Part shown: piece by piece, positions 9,786 through 20,390 of the stretch
Layout: each line of letters opens with the position of its first letter
How positions within the stretch are numbered: position 1 is the first letter of the stretch
Assembly (NCBI RefSeq): GCF_001724715.1
Contig: NZ_MEFG01000015.1
Coordinates: 51,776-115,775 of the forward strand
Direction of reading: 5' to 3'
Length of the DNA: 64,000 bases
Source: Sphingomonas sp. SCN 67-18
GTDB lineage: Bacteria; Pseudomonadota; Alphaproteobacteria; Sphingomonadales; Sphingomonadaceae
The notes under the pieces: generated by a model
What the model was told of the DNA's origin: nothing
Databases searched by the model: none
What the model saw: only the letters and a program-made list of their open reading frames with translations
Program-made: the position numbers and the translations under genes

Positions 9786-10547
9786 ATGACCCGGGATGAG
9801 CAGGGTCCGGCCGATGTCCCGGGGACTGAGGCCGCCCCTCCCCCCGTCATCGTGCTCGTCCAGCCGCAGCTGGGCCAGAATATCGGCAAGGCGGCGCGCG
9901 CCATGCTGAATTTCGGGCTGACCGAGATGCGCCTCGTCGCCCCGCGCGACGGCTGGCCCAACCCCGATGCCGGCCCGGCGGCGTCCGGCGCGGACATCGT
10001 GCTGGCCAACGCCACCGTGTTCGACAGCGTGGCCGATGCGGTGGCCGATTGCAGCGATGTCTATGCGACCACGGTGCGCAAGCGCGGGGTGACCAAGCCG
10101 GTGCTGACGCCGGACGCGGCCGCCCGCACCATCCACGCCGCGCCGGGCCGTTCCGCCATCCTGTTCGGCCCGGAACGGTCCGGGCTGGACAGCGACGACG
10201 TGGCCGCCGCGCGCTACATCGTCACCGTGCCGATCAACCCGGAATTCGGGTCGCTCAACCTGGCGCAGGCGGTGATCCTGATCGCCTATGAATGGTCGAA
10301 GGGCGAGTCGCTCGCCAGCCCGCCCCGCGTCGACCTCGATCCGCCAGCACCGCAGGCGGAGCTGGACGGGATGATCGCGCAGCTGGAGGACATGCTGGAG
10401 CCCGCCGGCTATTATCACCCGCCCGAGCGCGCCGTAGTGACGCGGCGGACGCTGCGCACCCTGCTCACCAAGCCGGCATGGAACAGCAATGAGGTGCGCA
10501 CCCTGCGCGGCGTTTTCCGCACATTGGCGCGGCCGCGTCAGCGCTGA
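9786..10547 (+). CDS. trmJ: RNA methyltransferase, TrmH family group 1 (TrmJ-like)
   Basis: SPOUT methyltransferase expected to 2'-O-methylate tRNA at position 32. The 253-residue protein has the N-terminal motif VLVQPQLGQNIGKAARAMLNFGL and the knotted C-terminal motifs LFGPERSGL and VPINPEFGSLNLAQAV. ATG at 9786 was preferred, with GGGGAG upstream; a GTG at 9774 is possible. Its last 10 bases overlap the convergent chorismate mutase gene. Confidence 0.9.
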   Translation: MTRDEQGPADVPGTEAAPPPVIVLVQPQLGQNIGKAARAMLNFGLTEMRLVAPRDGWPNPDAGPAASGADIVLANATVFDSVADAVADCSDVYATTVRKRGVTKPVLTPDAAARTIHAAPGRSAILFGPERSGLDSDDVAAARYIVTVPINPEFGSLNLAQAVILIAYEWSKGESLASPPRVDLDPPAPQAELDGMIAQLEDMLEPAGYYHPPERAVVTRRTLRTLLTKPAWNSNEVRTLRGVFRTLARPRQR

Positions 10548-10843
10548 TCGAACCGCTCCAGTTCGTAGGCGATCGAGCCTTCGACCAGCCTTTCCCACAA
10601 ATCGCCGACCAGTGCTTCCGGCACCTGCTGCGCGCGGGCATGGGCGCGGGCGTTGGCGATCACCTCCGCCTTGCGCGGCTCGTCGCGCACCTGGTCGCGC
10701 GCCGGCTTGATCCGCGCGGCCGCCTCCATATAGCGCATCCGCCGGCCCAGCAGGGCGACGAGCGCCTTGTCCACCGCGTCCACGCCGGCGCGGACATCCG
10801 CCATGGTGGTGCAGTCTTCGGCGGGCTTGATGATTCCGGTCAT
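10538..10843 (-). CDS. Chorismate mutase, AroQ class
   Basis: A single-domain 101-residue AroQ-type chorismate mutase, all helical, converting chorismate to prephenate for Phe and Tyr synthesis. Visible features are the first helix (VRAGVDAVDKALVALLGRR), ARIKPARDQVRDEPRKAEVI with the substrate-contacting Arg and Lys, and a final helix LWERLVEGSIAYELERF. The 3' end overlaps trmJ; the shared 10 bases, TCAGCGCTGA, are a perfect palindrome holding both stop codons. Expressed alone from the side facing rpsD. Confidence 0.92.
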   Translation of the reverse strand: MTGIIKPAEDCTTMADVRAGVDAVDKALVALLGRRMRYMEAAARIKPARDQVRDEPRKAEVIANARAHARAQQVPEALVGDLWERLVEGSIAYELERFDQR

Positions 10844-10954
10844 GGCGCGGCTCTAGGACGGCGGCGCGCGCCTGTCCAACTTGACCCGGCCCGCCATTTC
10901 CGCCATAGGCCGCCCCTTCGCAATTGGCTCCACACCCCGGTGAAGTGGCGGCCG

Positions 10955-10977
10955 CGCCGGACAATCCTGGTCCGGCG
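10955..10977 (+). promoter_or_regulatory. Hairpin in the rpsD leader
   Basis: CGCCGGAC (10955-10962) and GTCCGGCG (10970-10977) form a perfect 8-bp stem with a 7-base loop, 42 bases before the rpsD start. Its place fits a leader element, since S4 represses its own mRNA in other bacteria, but the known S4 sites are different structures. Confidence 0.4.
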
Positions 10978-11019
10978 GTGCGATTCCGGGACGAAACGAC
11001 AGCAAATTGGAGACTGAAC

Positions 11020-11634
11020 ATGTCGAAGCGCCAGAGCGCCAAGTATAAACTCGACCGCCGGATGGGCGAAAACATCTGGGGTCGCCCGAAATCCCCGATC
11101 AACAAGCGTGAATATGGCCCCGGCCAGCACGGCCAGCGCCGCAAGAGCAAGGTGTCGGATTTCGGCATCCAGCTGCGCGCCAAGCAGAAGCTGAAGGGCT
11201 ATTATGGCGACGTGACCGAGAAGCAGTTCAAGCGCGCCTACACCGACGCCGCCAAGATGAAGGGCGACACCTCGCAGAACCTGATCGGCCTGCTCGAGCG
11301 CCGGCTGGACATGGTGGTCTACCGCGCCAAGTTTGCCCCCACCATCTTCGCCGCCCGCCAGATCGTTTCGCACGGCCACATCCGCGTCAACGGCGTGAAG
11401 TGCAACATCGCCTCGCGCCGGGTGAACCCGGGCGACGAGATCACGCTGGGCAAGAAGGCGCAGGAAATGGCGCTGATCATGGAAGCGCAGAGCCTGGCCG
11501 AGCGCGACATCCCCGATTATGTCGCCCCGGACGGCGCCGCCAAGGTCACCTTCACCCGCGTGCCCTCGCTGGACGAAGTGCCTTATCCGGTGAAGATGGA
11601 ACCGAACCTGGTCGTCGAATTCTATTCGCGCTGA
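11020..11634 (+). CDS. rpsD: 30S ribosomal protein S4
   Basis: Primary 16S rRNA-binding protein of the small subunit body. The 204 residues and the start [22 protein letters not shown] match alphaproteobacterial S4. The S4 RNA-binding domain ([15 protein letters not shown] to [10 protein letters not shown]-like region) is in the middle. GGAG at 11009-11012 is well placed for the ATG. The gene is monocistronic here and closed by a strong terminator. Confidence 0.98.
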   Translation: MSKRQSAKYKLDRRMGENIWGRPKSPINKREYGPGQHGQRRKSKVSDFGIQLRAKQKLKGYYGDVTEKQFKRAYTDAAKMKGDTSQNLIGLLERRLDMVVYRAKFAPTIFAARQIVSHGHIRVNGVKCNIASRRVNPGDEITLGKKAQEMALIMEAQSLAERDIPDYVAPDGAAKVTFTRVPSLDEVPYPVKMEPNLVVEFYSR

Positions 11635-11658
11635 TCGGCCTTCATCCGACGAACACGC

Positions 11659-11690
11659 AAAGGGCGGTCCCGCGGGGCCGCCCTTTCTCG
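11659..11690 (+). terminator. Rho-independent terminator after rpsD
   Basis: AAAGGGCGG (11659-11667) pairs with CCGCCCTTT (11678-11686) and is followed by CTCGTTG. It lies 25 bases after the rpsD stop. Confidence 0.85.
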
Positions 11691-11753
11691 TTGCGGGTGG
11701 TCCTTCGCGCATGTCATGAAGGCGGCAGCCTGTTCTCTTTTCTGGAGATTCAA

Positions 11754-13393
11754 ATGACATCGCGCCTGTCCATCGCCTTTGCGGCGTCCCTGCTGGCCGC
11801 CGCCAGCGCGCCCGCCTTCGCCGCCGCCGCGCCCAATATTTCCGTCGACACGCTGAAGGACGTGACCCGGACCTTGTCGTCCGACGCGTTCGAGGGCCGC
11901 GCGCCCGCGTCGCCGGGTGAGGAGAAGACGGTGACGCTGATCGCCGACCGCTTCGCCAAGGCCGGGTTGCAGCCGGGCAATGCCGGGTCCTGGTATCAGG
12001 ACGTGCCGCTGGTCGAGATCACCGCCAAGCCGGATGTCGCCATCGACATCAGCGGGGGCAAGGCGCCGCTCCACTTCGCCTACAAGACGGACATGGTGGT
12101 GGGCACTTATCAGGTGCAGCCGCGCGTGGAGGTGAAGGACAGCGACATCGTCTTCGTCGGCTACGGCATCAACGCGCCGGAGCGCGGCTGGAACGACTAT
12201 GCCGGCCTCGACGTGCGCGGCAAGACCGTCATCATCCTGGTCAACGACCCGGATTGGCAGAACCCGACGCTGGAGGGCGATTTCGGCGGACGGGCGATGA
12301 CCTATTACGGCCGCTGGCCCTATAAATATGAGGAGGCGGCCCGGCAGGGCGCGGCGGCCGCGCTGATCGTCCACGATACCGAACCGGCGGCTTACGGCTT
12401 CAACGTCGTCACCTCGTCATGGACGGGGCCGCAGTTCAACATCGATTCGCCCAACGGCCATGCCGACCAGTCCAAGGCGATCGGCTGGATCACCCACGAC
12501 GCGGCCGAACGGCTGATGGCGAGCGCGGGGCAGGACCTGAACAGGCTGACCGCCGCCGCCAAGATGAAGGGCTTCAAGGCGGTGCCGCTGGGCCTGAAGG
12601 CGTCGCTGACGCTGGAAAATACGATCCGCAAGCAGGCGTCGCGCAATGTGGTCGGCATATTGCCGGGCAAGACGCGGCCGGACGAATATGTGCTCTATTC
12701 CGCGCATTGGGACCATCTGGGCCGGTGCGAGCCGGTGAACGGCGACGACATCTGCAACGGCGCGGTCGACAATGCATCGGGCAGCGCGGCGCTGGTCGCC
12801 ATCGCCGAAGCCTATGGCAAGGCGCCGCGCCCCGAACGGTCGGTGGTGTTCCTGGCGGTGACAGCGGAGGAATCCGGGCTGCTCGGTTCCGCTTATTATG
12901 CCGCCCACCCGCTCTACCCGCTGGGCAAGACGGTGGGCGCGGTCAACATGGACGGGCTGAACATGCTGGGGCGCACGCGCGACGTGGTGCTGTCCGGCGG
13001 CGGGAAATCGGAACTGGAGGCTTATCTGGACCGCGAGGCCAAGGCGCAGGGCCGGGTGGTGAAGCCGGAGCCGACGCCGGAAAAGGGCTATTATTACCGG
13101 TCCGACCATTTCAGCTTCGCCAAGCAGGGCGTGCCCGCGCTCAGTTTCGGCGCGGGCGAGGACCTGGTGAACGGCGGCGTCACGGCGGGCAAGGCGGCGG
13201 CGGAAGATTATGAAAAGAACCGCTATCACGCCCCGGCCGACGAATATGACGAGACATGGGACTGGGCGGGCGCGCTGGAGGATGTCCAGCTTTACTACAC
13301 GCTCGGCCGCGATCTTGCGGATGGCAATGACTGGCCAAACTGGTATCCGACGGCCGAATTCCGCGCCACGCGGGACAAATCCAGAGGAACGCA

Positions 13394-13397
<4 letters not shown>
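11754..13397 (+). CDS. Exported M28 family metallopeptidase
   Basis: A 547-residue zinc aminopeptidase-like protein with a signal peptide (SRLSIAFAASLLAAASAPAFA), so periplasmic or secreted. An inserted PA-like domain occupies about residues 110-240, as in other large M28 enzymes. The zinc ligands are visible in YSAHWDHLG, CNGAVDNASGSAAL, AVTAEESGLLGS and the late YRSDHFSFA histidine. CTGGAG precedes the ATG. The stop overlaps agmatine deiminase by 4 bases, so peptide hydrolysis may feed arginine-derived agmatine to the next two genes; that link is inference. Confidence 0.93.
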
Positions 13398-14382
<985 letters not shown>

Positions 14383-14386
<4 letters not shown>

Positions 14387-15234
14387 TGTCCAGCATTACC
14401 GTCGCCGCGCTGCAGCTCGCCTTTTCTGACGATATCGACGCGAACATCGCGGCGGTATCCGCGCTCGTCCGCGAAGCCGCGGCGAAGGGCGCGAAGATCA
14501 TCCTGCCGCCCGAACTGTTCGAAGGCCCCTATTTCTGCCGGGTTGAGGATGAAGGGCTGTTCGCAGGAGCCCGGCCCGCCGCGGAGCACCCCGCCGTCAT
14601 CGCCATGCAGGCGCTGGCGAAGGAACTGAAGGTCTATATCCCGACCAGCTTCTTCGAGGCGGACGGGCCGCACCATTACAACAGCCTGGCGATGATCGAC
14701 GACGCGGGCGAAATCATGGGCGTCTATCGCAAGAGCCATATCCCGGACGGGCCGGGTTATGAGGAGAAATTCTATTTCCGCCCCGGCAATACCGGCTTCA
14801 AGGTGTGGAAGACGCGCTACGGCACCATCGGCGTCGGCATATGCTGGGACCAATGGTATCCCGAGACCGCCCGCGCGATGATGCTGATGGGTGCGGACAT
14901 CCTGCTCTACCCCACCGCCATCGGCACCGAGCCGCACGACCCCGACCTTGACACCAGCCGGCTGTGGCAGCGCGCGATGGTGGGCCATGCCGTGTCGAAC
15001 GTCGTCCCCGTGGTCGCCGCCAACCGCATCGGCACGGAACATGGCCAGCGCTTCTACGGGCACAGCTTCATCACCGACGAACGCGGCGATTTCGTCCAGC
15101 ATTTCGGCAGCGGCGAGAGCGGCATATTGGTGGCGACGCTGGACCTGGGCCTGGCGAAGCGGCACCGCGCTGCCTTCGGCTTCTTCCGCGATCGCCGGCC
15201 GGAGCTTTACGGCCGGCTGACGCAGGACATCTAG
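14383..15234 (+). CDS. aguB: N-carbamoylputrescine amidase
   Basis: Nitrilase-superfamily amidase that hydrolyses N-carbamoylputrescine to putrescine. In the 283-residue protein the catalytic triad is E44 (PPELFEGPYF), K117 (YRKSHIPDG) and C154 (GICWDQWYPE). The start at 14383 overlaps the aguA stop; an ATG at 14386 is equally possible. Ends convergent with a DUF3667 gene with a 4-base overlap. Confidence 0.96.
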
Positions 15235-16301
15235 CCGAGCAGGCCCAGCGCCAGCAGCAGCAGGATGAACAGGATGGCGGCAATGCCGGCGAACAGGATC
15301 AACGCGGCGGTGCGCACGGCGGCGGCGGGCGCGGACAGGCCGTAGGCGCCGCGCAACTGCCGGTACATGTGCAGCGGCGGCAGCAGGAACACCGCGCCGC
15401 CGATGAACGCGGACGACAGGCCCAGCGCCCCGCCGACGGTCAGCAGCACCACCATCAGCGTCATGAACGACAGCGAATAGATCACGAAAATCGCGTGGTC
15501 GTAGAGGCGGAACTCCCGCCGCCAGGCAAAGAGCAGCCACAGGAAGGGAATGGAGATGGGGATCAGCGCCCAGGAGAATTTATAGGCGTTGGTCTGCACC
15601 TTGTAGAGCAGCAGATTGGGGTTTTTCGACGCCTTTTCCACGCCATGGTCGAGCGAGGACCAGCCGGTCCTGAGCTTCAGCGCATCGGGGCTGGTGCCGC
15701 CCGTCATCCCCGCGGTGGCGACGTGCGCGGTGGCGATGGTGTCGTTCAGCCTTTCCCGCCGCCGCTCCAGCGCGGCGACGTCCTGTGCGCCGGCCGGTGC
15801 CGAGCGCAGCGCCGCGTCCACCGTCACCAGTTCGGCGCGCGCCTTCGCAGCCTCCCGGTCGAACGCCGCGTTGGTGCGTGCCCGATCGCCATTGTCGGCC
15901 TGGCCCGTCTCCAGATGCGCGCCAAGCAGGCTGATGACCGCGAACATCAGGAAGACTGAAAACAGAAACAGCGCCATCGGCGATACGAATCGCGCCCGCT
16001 CGCCATGGATGTAGCGCCGGGTCAGCTCGCCGGGACGCCAGGCGAGCAGGGGCAGGGTGCGCCAGATCCTGCCTTCGAAATGGAGCACGCCATGGGCGAT
16101 GTCGTGCCACAGCGCGCCGAGCGACCGGTGGAGGTGCGCCGGCTGGCCGCAGCCATGGCAATAGGCCCCGGCCAGCGCCGCGCCGCAATTCAGGCAGACG
16201 CCGCCCGCGCTATCCGCCGGTGCCGCATGGTCCGGCGTCATGGCCGTGGCGATCAACCCGCCGGTGACCAGATCGCCCGCTGCTTCCGCTTCCCCCGTCA
16301 T
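15231..16301 (-). CDS. DUF3667 family membrane protein
   Basis: A 356-residue protein with an N-terminal zinc-ribbon-like CLNCGAALAGAYCHGCGQPA motif followed by a DUF3667 region (LWHDIAHGVLHFEGRIWRT, LTRRYIHGERARFVSPM). A membrane segment sits near residue 110, then a charged coiled-coil-like stretch, then four hydrophobic segments to the end. Function unknown. Translation might instead begin at the ATG at 16238, 21 residues in, closer to the usual family start. Divergent from proA. Confidence 0.85.
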   Translation of the reverse strand: MTGEAEAAGDLVTGGLIATAMTPDHAAPADSAGGVCLNCGAALAGAYCHGCGQPAHLHRSLGALWHDIAHGVLHFEGRIWRTLPLLAWRPGELTRRYIHGERARFVSPMALFLFSVFLMFAVISLLGAHLETGQADNGDRARTNAAFDREAAKARAELVTVDAALRSAPAGAQDVAALERRRERLNDTIATAHVATAGMTGGTSPDALKLRTGWSSLDHGVEKASKNPNLLLYKVQTNAYKFSWALIPISIPFLWLLFAWRREFRLYDHAIFVIYSLSFMTLMVVLLTVGGALGLSSAFIGGAVFLLPPLHMYRQLRGAYGLSAPAAAVRTAALILFAGIAAILFILLLLALGLLG

Positions 16302-16378
16302 GTCATTTTTGTATCACTGCTTTTGATGGCCGACGAGGCTATTTCCTTTTTCATGGCCGTCCGTGATAGGGACGCGCC

Positions 16379-17644
16379 ATGACCGACGCCGATCAGCAGA
16401 TTCACGCCCGGATTACCGCCATGGCCACGCGCGCGCGCGCCGCCGCCGCCACGCTTGCGCGGCTGCCGGCAGCGCGGCTGGCCGATGCGCTGCGCGCGGC
16501 GGCGGACGCCATCCGCGCGGACACAGCCGCCATCGCCGCCGCCAATGCCGAGGATATGGCCCGCGCCCGCGCGGCGGCGCTCAGCCCCGCCCTGCTCGAC
16601 CGGCTGTATCTGGATACGGCGCGCATCGCCGCCACCGCCGACGGCGTGGCCGCCGTGGCGGCGCTGCCCAGCCCGGTCGGCGCGGTGATCGACGAGAACA
16701 GGCGGCCCAACGGGCTCGTGCTCCAGCGCGTGCGGGTGCCGCTGGGCGTGATCGGCATCATCTACGAAAGCCGCCCCAATGTGACGGCGGACGCGGGCGC
16801 GCTGTGCCTGCGGTCCGGCAATGCGGTGATCCTGCGCGGCGGATCGGAAGCGACGGCCAGCAACCGCGCCATCCACGCCGCCATGGTGCGCGGGCTGGAA
16901 AGCCAGGGCCTTCCCGCCGACGCCATCCAGCTCGTCCCCACCACCGACCGCGCCGCCGTGGGCGCGATGCTGACGGCGGGCGGGCTGATAGACATCATCG
17001 TGCCGCGCGGCGGCAAATCGCTGGTCGCGCGCGTGCAGGCGGAGGCGCGGGTGCCCGTGCTGGCCCATCTGGACGGGATCAACCATCTGTTCATCGACGC
17101 CGCCGCCGATCCCGCCAAGGCGCTGTCCATCGCGGTCAACGCCAAGATGCGCCGCACCGGCATTTGCGGGGCGACGGAAACGCTGCTCATCGACCGCGCC
17201 TATGGCGACCCCGCGCCGATCCTCGCCGGGCTGGCCGACGCCGGCTGCGCGCTGAGGGGAGACGCCGCCGCCCGCGCCATCGATGCGCGCGTGACCCCGG
17301 CCAATGATGAGGACTGGGACACGGAATATCTCGACGCGATCTGCGCCGTCGCGGTCGTCGACGGGGTGGACGGCGCCATCGCGCACATCGCGGCCCACGG
17401 ATCGCACCACACCGATTCCATCGTCACCGAGGATGCCGCCACGGCGGAACGCTTCCTGGCCGAAGTGGACAGCGCCATCGTGATGCACAACGCCTCCACC
17501 CAGTTCGCCGACGGCGGCGAATTCGGCCTGGGCGCGGAGATCGGCATTTCCACCGGCCGGCTGCACGCGCGCGGCCCGGTGGCGCTGGAAGGGCTGACCA
17601 CCTATAAATGGCTGGTGCGCGGCGACGGGCAGGTCCGCCCTTGA
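16379..17644 (+). CDS. proA: Glutamate-5-semialdehyde dehydrogenase (gamma-glutamyl phosphate reductase)
   Basis: Second enzyme of proline synthesis, reducing glutamyl phosphate with NADPH. The 421-residue aldehyde-dehydrogenase-fold protein has [33 protein letters not shown] in parts, the PRGGKSL loop and the catalytic cysteine C263 ([11 protein letters not shown]). First gene of a long plus-strand run with nadD, rsfS and rlmH, a conserved alphaproteobacterial order. Confidence 0.97.
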   Translation: MTDADQQIHARITAMATRARAAAATLARLPAARLADALRAAADAIRADTAAIAAANAEDMARARAAALSPALLDRLYLDTARIAATADGVAAVAALPSPVGAVIDENRRPNGLVLQRVRVPLGVIGIIYESRPNVTADAGALCLRSGNAVILRGGSEATASNRAIHAAMVRGLESQGLPADAIQLVPTTDRAAVGAMLTAGGLIDIIVPRGGKSLVARVQAEARVPVLAHLDGINHLFIDAAADPAKALSIAVNAKMRRTGICGATETLLIDRAYGDPAPILAGLADAGCALRGDAAARAIDARVTPANDEDWDTEYLDAICAVAVVDGVDGAIAHIAAHGSHHTDSIVTEDAATAERFLAEVDSAIVMHNASTQFADGGEFGLGAEIGISTGRLHARGPVALEGLTTYKWLVRGDGQVRP

Positions 17645-17660
17645 ACCACCGCCAGACGCC

Positions 17661-18293
17661 ATGATCCTCACCGGCCTGCTGGGCGGATCGTTCAACCCGG
17701 CGCATCGCGGCCATCGGGCGATCTCGCTCTTTTCCATCGAGGCGCTGGGGCTGGACGAGCTGTGGTGGCTGGTCTCGCCCGGCAACCCGCTGAAGACCGG
17801 GGCGAAGGACATGGCACCGCTGCCCGCCCGGCTGGCCTCTGCCCGCGTCATGGCCCGCCGCGCGCCGATCCGCGCCACCGCGATCGAGGGGCAATTGGGC
17901 ACGCGCTACACGGTCGACACGTTGCGCGCGCTGATCCGCCGCTACCCCAAACGGCGCTTCATCTGGCTGATGGGGGCCGATAATCTGGCCCAGTTCCACC
18001 GCTGGAAGGACTGGCGGACCATCGCGGCGCTGGTTCCGATTGCCGTCATCGCCAGACCGGGTTATGATGGCGCTGCCCACGCGGCTCCCGCGATGGGCTG
18101 GCTGCGTGGTTTCGTCCGGCCCGCAAGCCAGCGCAACCAGTGGACGCATTGGAGACCGCCGGCGCTCGTGCTGCTGCGCTTTCGCCCCGATCCGAGTTCG
18201 GCGACCCTGCTCAGGCAGGCAGACCCCCATTGGCATCGACGGTTCAACCACCGCGTCACCCGCGACGGCGTGACGCGCCAGGCCATTTATTGA
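17661..18293 (+). CDS. nadD: Nicotinate-nucleotide adenylyltransferase
   Basis: Adenylates nicotinate mononucleotide to deamido-NAD. The 210-residue protein shows the nucleotidyltransferase start TGLLGGSFNPAHRGHR and the later RYTVDTLRAL and WLMGADNLAQFHRW motifs of NadD. The last third is arginine-rich and tryptophan-rich, somewhat diverged. It sits 16 bases after proA and 9 bases before rsfS. Confidence 0.94.
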   Translation: MILTGLLGGSFNPAHRGHRAISLFSIEALGLDELWWLVSPGNPLKTGAKDMAPLPARLASARVMARRAPIRATAIEGQLGTRYTVDTLRALIRRYPKRRFIWLMGADNLAQFHRWKDWRTIAALVPIAVIARPGYDGAAHAAPAMGWLRGFVRPASQRNQWTHWRPPALVLLRFRPDPSSATLLRQADPHWHRRFNHRVTRDGVTRQAIY

Positions 18294-18302
18294 GGAATCC
18301 CC

Positions 18303-18692
18303 TTGACTGCACCTTCCACCGCCCCGCAACCGACCGACCCCGACACGGTGGCGGCGCTGCACCGGCTGATCATGGACTCGCTCGACGACGACCAGGCGGT
18401 CGATGCCATTTCGATCCCGCTGGAGGGCAAGAGCAGCATCGCCGACCATATGGTGATCGCCAGCGGCCGCTCCACCCGGCAGGTGGCGTCGATGGCGGAC
18501 AAGCTGATGCGGCGCATCAAGACCGAGTTCAACCGCTCCGCGCGGATCGAGGGCCTGCCCAATGCGGACTGGGTGTTGATCGACGCGGGCGACGTGATCG
18601 TCCACCTGTTCCGCCCGGAAGTGCGCAGCTTCTACAATCTGGAGCGGATGTGGGCCTTTGGCGAGGCGCCGACGCCGCCCGCCGACGCCTGA
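18303..18692 (+). CDS. rsfS: Ribosomal silencing factor RsfS
   Basis: Binds ribosomal protein L14 and blocks subunit joining in starvation. The 129 residues include DDDQAVDAISIPLEGKSSIADHM, RQVASMADKL, NADWVLIDAGDVIVHLFRPEVRSFYNLERMW in parts, which is diagnostic. The start is TTG with GAGGAA upstream (18293-18298); no ATG fits. Confidence 0.95.
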   Translation: MTAPSTAPQPTDPDTVAALHRLIMDSLDDDQAVDAISIPLEGKSSIADHMVIASGRSTRQVASMADKLMRRIKTEFNRSARIEGLPNADWVLIDAGDVIVHLFRPEVRSFYNLERMWAFGEAPTPPADA

Positions 18693-18698
18693 TCCCCC

Positions 18699-19121
18699 TT
18701 GCTGCTGCACATCGTCGCGCGCGGGCGGATCGGCCGGGGGCCGGAGGCCGAACTGGTCGATCGCTATGCCAGGCGCATCGCATGGCCTTTCCGCGTCACC
18801 GAGCTTCCCGACAGCGGCGGGCGCATGCCCGCGCTGGAGCCGAACAGCGCGCTGATCGCCCTCGATGAGAAAGGCGAGCAGCTGGGATCGGTCGAACTCG
18901 CCCGCAAGCTGGAGCGGTGGCGCGACGACGGGCGGCGGGAGGCGCGGTTCCTGATCGGCGCGGCGGACGGCCATGCGGCGGCGGACCGCGACACGGCGGA
19001 CCTGCTGCTCGCGTTCGGCCGGGCGACCTGGCCGCACCTGATGGCGCGCGCCATGCTGGCCGAACAATTGTGGCGGGCGACCAGCATCCTTGCCAACCAC
19101 CCCTATCACCGCGATGGTTGA
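18699..19121 (+). CDS. rlmH: 23S rRNA pseudouridine-1915 N3-methyltransferase RlmH
   Basis: SPOUT-class methyltransferase acting on the assembled ribosome. The 140-residue protein shows the C-terminal knot (ARFLIGAADGHAAADRDTADLLLAFG then LMARAMLAEQLWRATSILANHPYHRDG in parts), typical of the family. The start is TTG, six bases after rsfS, again with no ATG alternative. Usual order rsfS-rlmH supports the call. Confidence 0.95.
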   Translation: MLLHIVARGRIGRGPEAELVDRYARRIAWPFRVTELPDSGGRMPALEPNSALIALDEKGEQLGSVELARKLERWRDDGRREARFLIGAADGHAAADRDTADLLLAFGRATWPHLMARAMLAEQLWRATSILANHPYHRDG

Positions 19122-19124
19122 ACG

Positions 19125-20327
19125 GTGTCGCGCCACGCCAGCCCCATCCGCCTTGTCCTGACGGCGCTTGCCGTGGCGGCCGGCTGCGCGGCCATCGCCC
19201 CTGCCCAGACCATCGATGCGGAACGCCAGCGGATGGCGGAGGCAAAGGCGGCGTCGGCCGCCGCCACCGATCGTTCCGCGCAGCTTGAGCGCCAGTCGCG
19301 CCAGGAACGGGACGAGGCCGCCCGCACCCGCGCCAGCGAGGCCGCCGTCGCCGCGCGGATCCAGGCGGCGGAGGCGGACATCGCCGCCGCGCAGGCGCGG
19401 GTCGCCATCATCGAACGGATGCGCCGCGCCCAGCGCGCCCGGCTGGCCGCCAGGCAGGGGCCGATCGTCCGGCTGGTCGCCGCCCTGCAGATGATGGCCC
19501 GGCGGCCGCCGGCCATGGCGGTGGTGCAACCCGGATCGCTGACCGACATGGTGCATGTCCGCGCCATGCTGGCGACGATGCTGCCCGTAGTCGCCACCCA
19601 GACCAGGGCGTTGCGCGCGGAAATCGATGCCGGGAAGCGGCTGCGCGCCAGCGCGGGCCATGCGCTGGCCACGCTGGAGCGGGGCCAGCAAAGGCTGGTG
19701 GCGGAACGGCTGGCGCTTTCCCGGATGGAGGCGGCCCAGCGCCGCCGGGCCATTGCGCTGTCTGACGACGCCGCCTTCGAATCGGACCGCGCCATCGCGC
19801 TGGGCGAAAAGGCGCGCGACATCGGCGATCTGATGGATGCGCTCGGCCAGCAGGCGAACCGGCGCGCGGCGCTCATCACCCTGCCGGGGCCGCTGCCCCG
19901 CCCCGCCCGCCCCGGCGCGGTCGCCACGCCGGGGGCCGCCGACGCCCCGGCGGCGCAGACGCTGCGCGCGGGCTACCGGATGCCGGTGATCGGCGAGGTC
20001 GTCACCGGCATGGGGGAAATTTCGGCCGCCGGGGTGCGGGCGCGCGGCCTGACCATCGCGACCCGGCCGGACGCGCAGGTGATTGCCCCCAGCGAAGGCA
20101 GGATCGCCTTTGCCGGCCCTTATCGCGGCTTCGGGCGGATCGCGATCATCGATCATGGCGGCGGGCTGACCACGCTGATCACCAATATGGAGCAGCTGAG
20201 CGTCAAGGTCGGCGACACGGTGGATCAGGGCAGCCCTGTCGGCCGCGCCGGGCGGGACCGGCCCACCATTACCGTCGAGCTGCGCCGCGACGGCCAGCCC
20301 GTCGACATCACCCGGCTGATCGGCTGA
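19125..20327 (+). CDS. EnvC-like murein hydrolase activator (M23/LytM domain)
   Basis: A 400-residue exported protein with a signal peptide ending near AIAPAQT, a long alanine- and arginine-rich coiled coil (about residues 30-130 and 165-260), a linker with proline and alanine, and a C-terminal LytM/M23 domain (residues ~285-400, IAPSEGRIAFAGPYRGFGRIAIIDHGGG). Several zinc ligands of active M23 peptidases appear to be missing, as in EnvC, which activates amidases at the septum. GTG start, three bases after rlmH. Confidence 0.88.
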   Translation: MSRHASPIRLVLTALAVAAGCAAIAPAQTIDAERQRMAEAKAASAAATDRSAQLERQSRQERDEAARTRASEAAVAARIQAAEADIAAAQARVAIIERMRRAQRARLAARQGPIVRLVAALQMMARRPPAMAVVQPGSLTDMVHVRAMLATMLPVVATQTRALRAEIDAGKRLRASAGHALATLERGQQRLVAERLALSRMEAAQRRRAIALSDDAAFESDRAIALGEKARDIGDLMDALGQQANRRAALITLPGPLPRPARPGAVATPGAADAPAAQTLRAGYRMPVIGEVVTGMGEISAAGVRARGLTIATRPDAQVIAPSEGRIAFAGPYRGFGRIAIIDHGGGLTTLITNMEQLSVKVGDTVDQGSPVGRAGRDRPTITVELRRDGQPVDITRLIG

Positions 20328-20390
20328 CGTTCATCGCGCAGTCACGCCTTTTGCCTCAACCTAAAAGCCTGTATCGTCCGGCCGAACACC

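Noticed and set aside
16312-16368. TATCAC and GTGATA inverted repeat and a repeated ATGGCCG between the DUF3667 gene and proA
   Set aside because: Six- and seven-base matches this far apart are expected by chance; no promoter elements fit.
17424-20156. Long minus-strand open frame of about 900 codons opposite proA to the EnvC-like gene
   Set aside because: It crosses five well supported plus-strand genes and its product is low-complexity, rich in Gly, Arg and Pro. Shadow of coding sequence.
20348-20375. CTTTT/AAAAG partial hairpin before ctpA as a terminator
   Set aside because: Only five pairs with a mismatch next to them; the genes on both sides appear to be co-transcribed.
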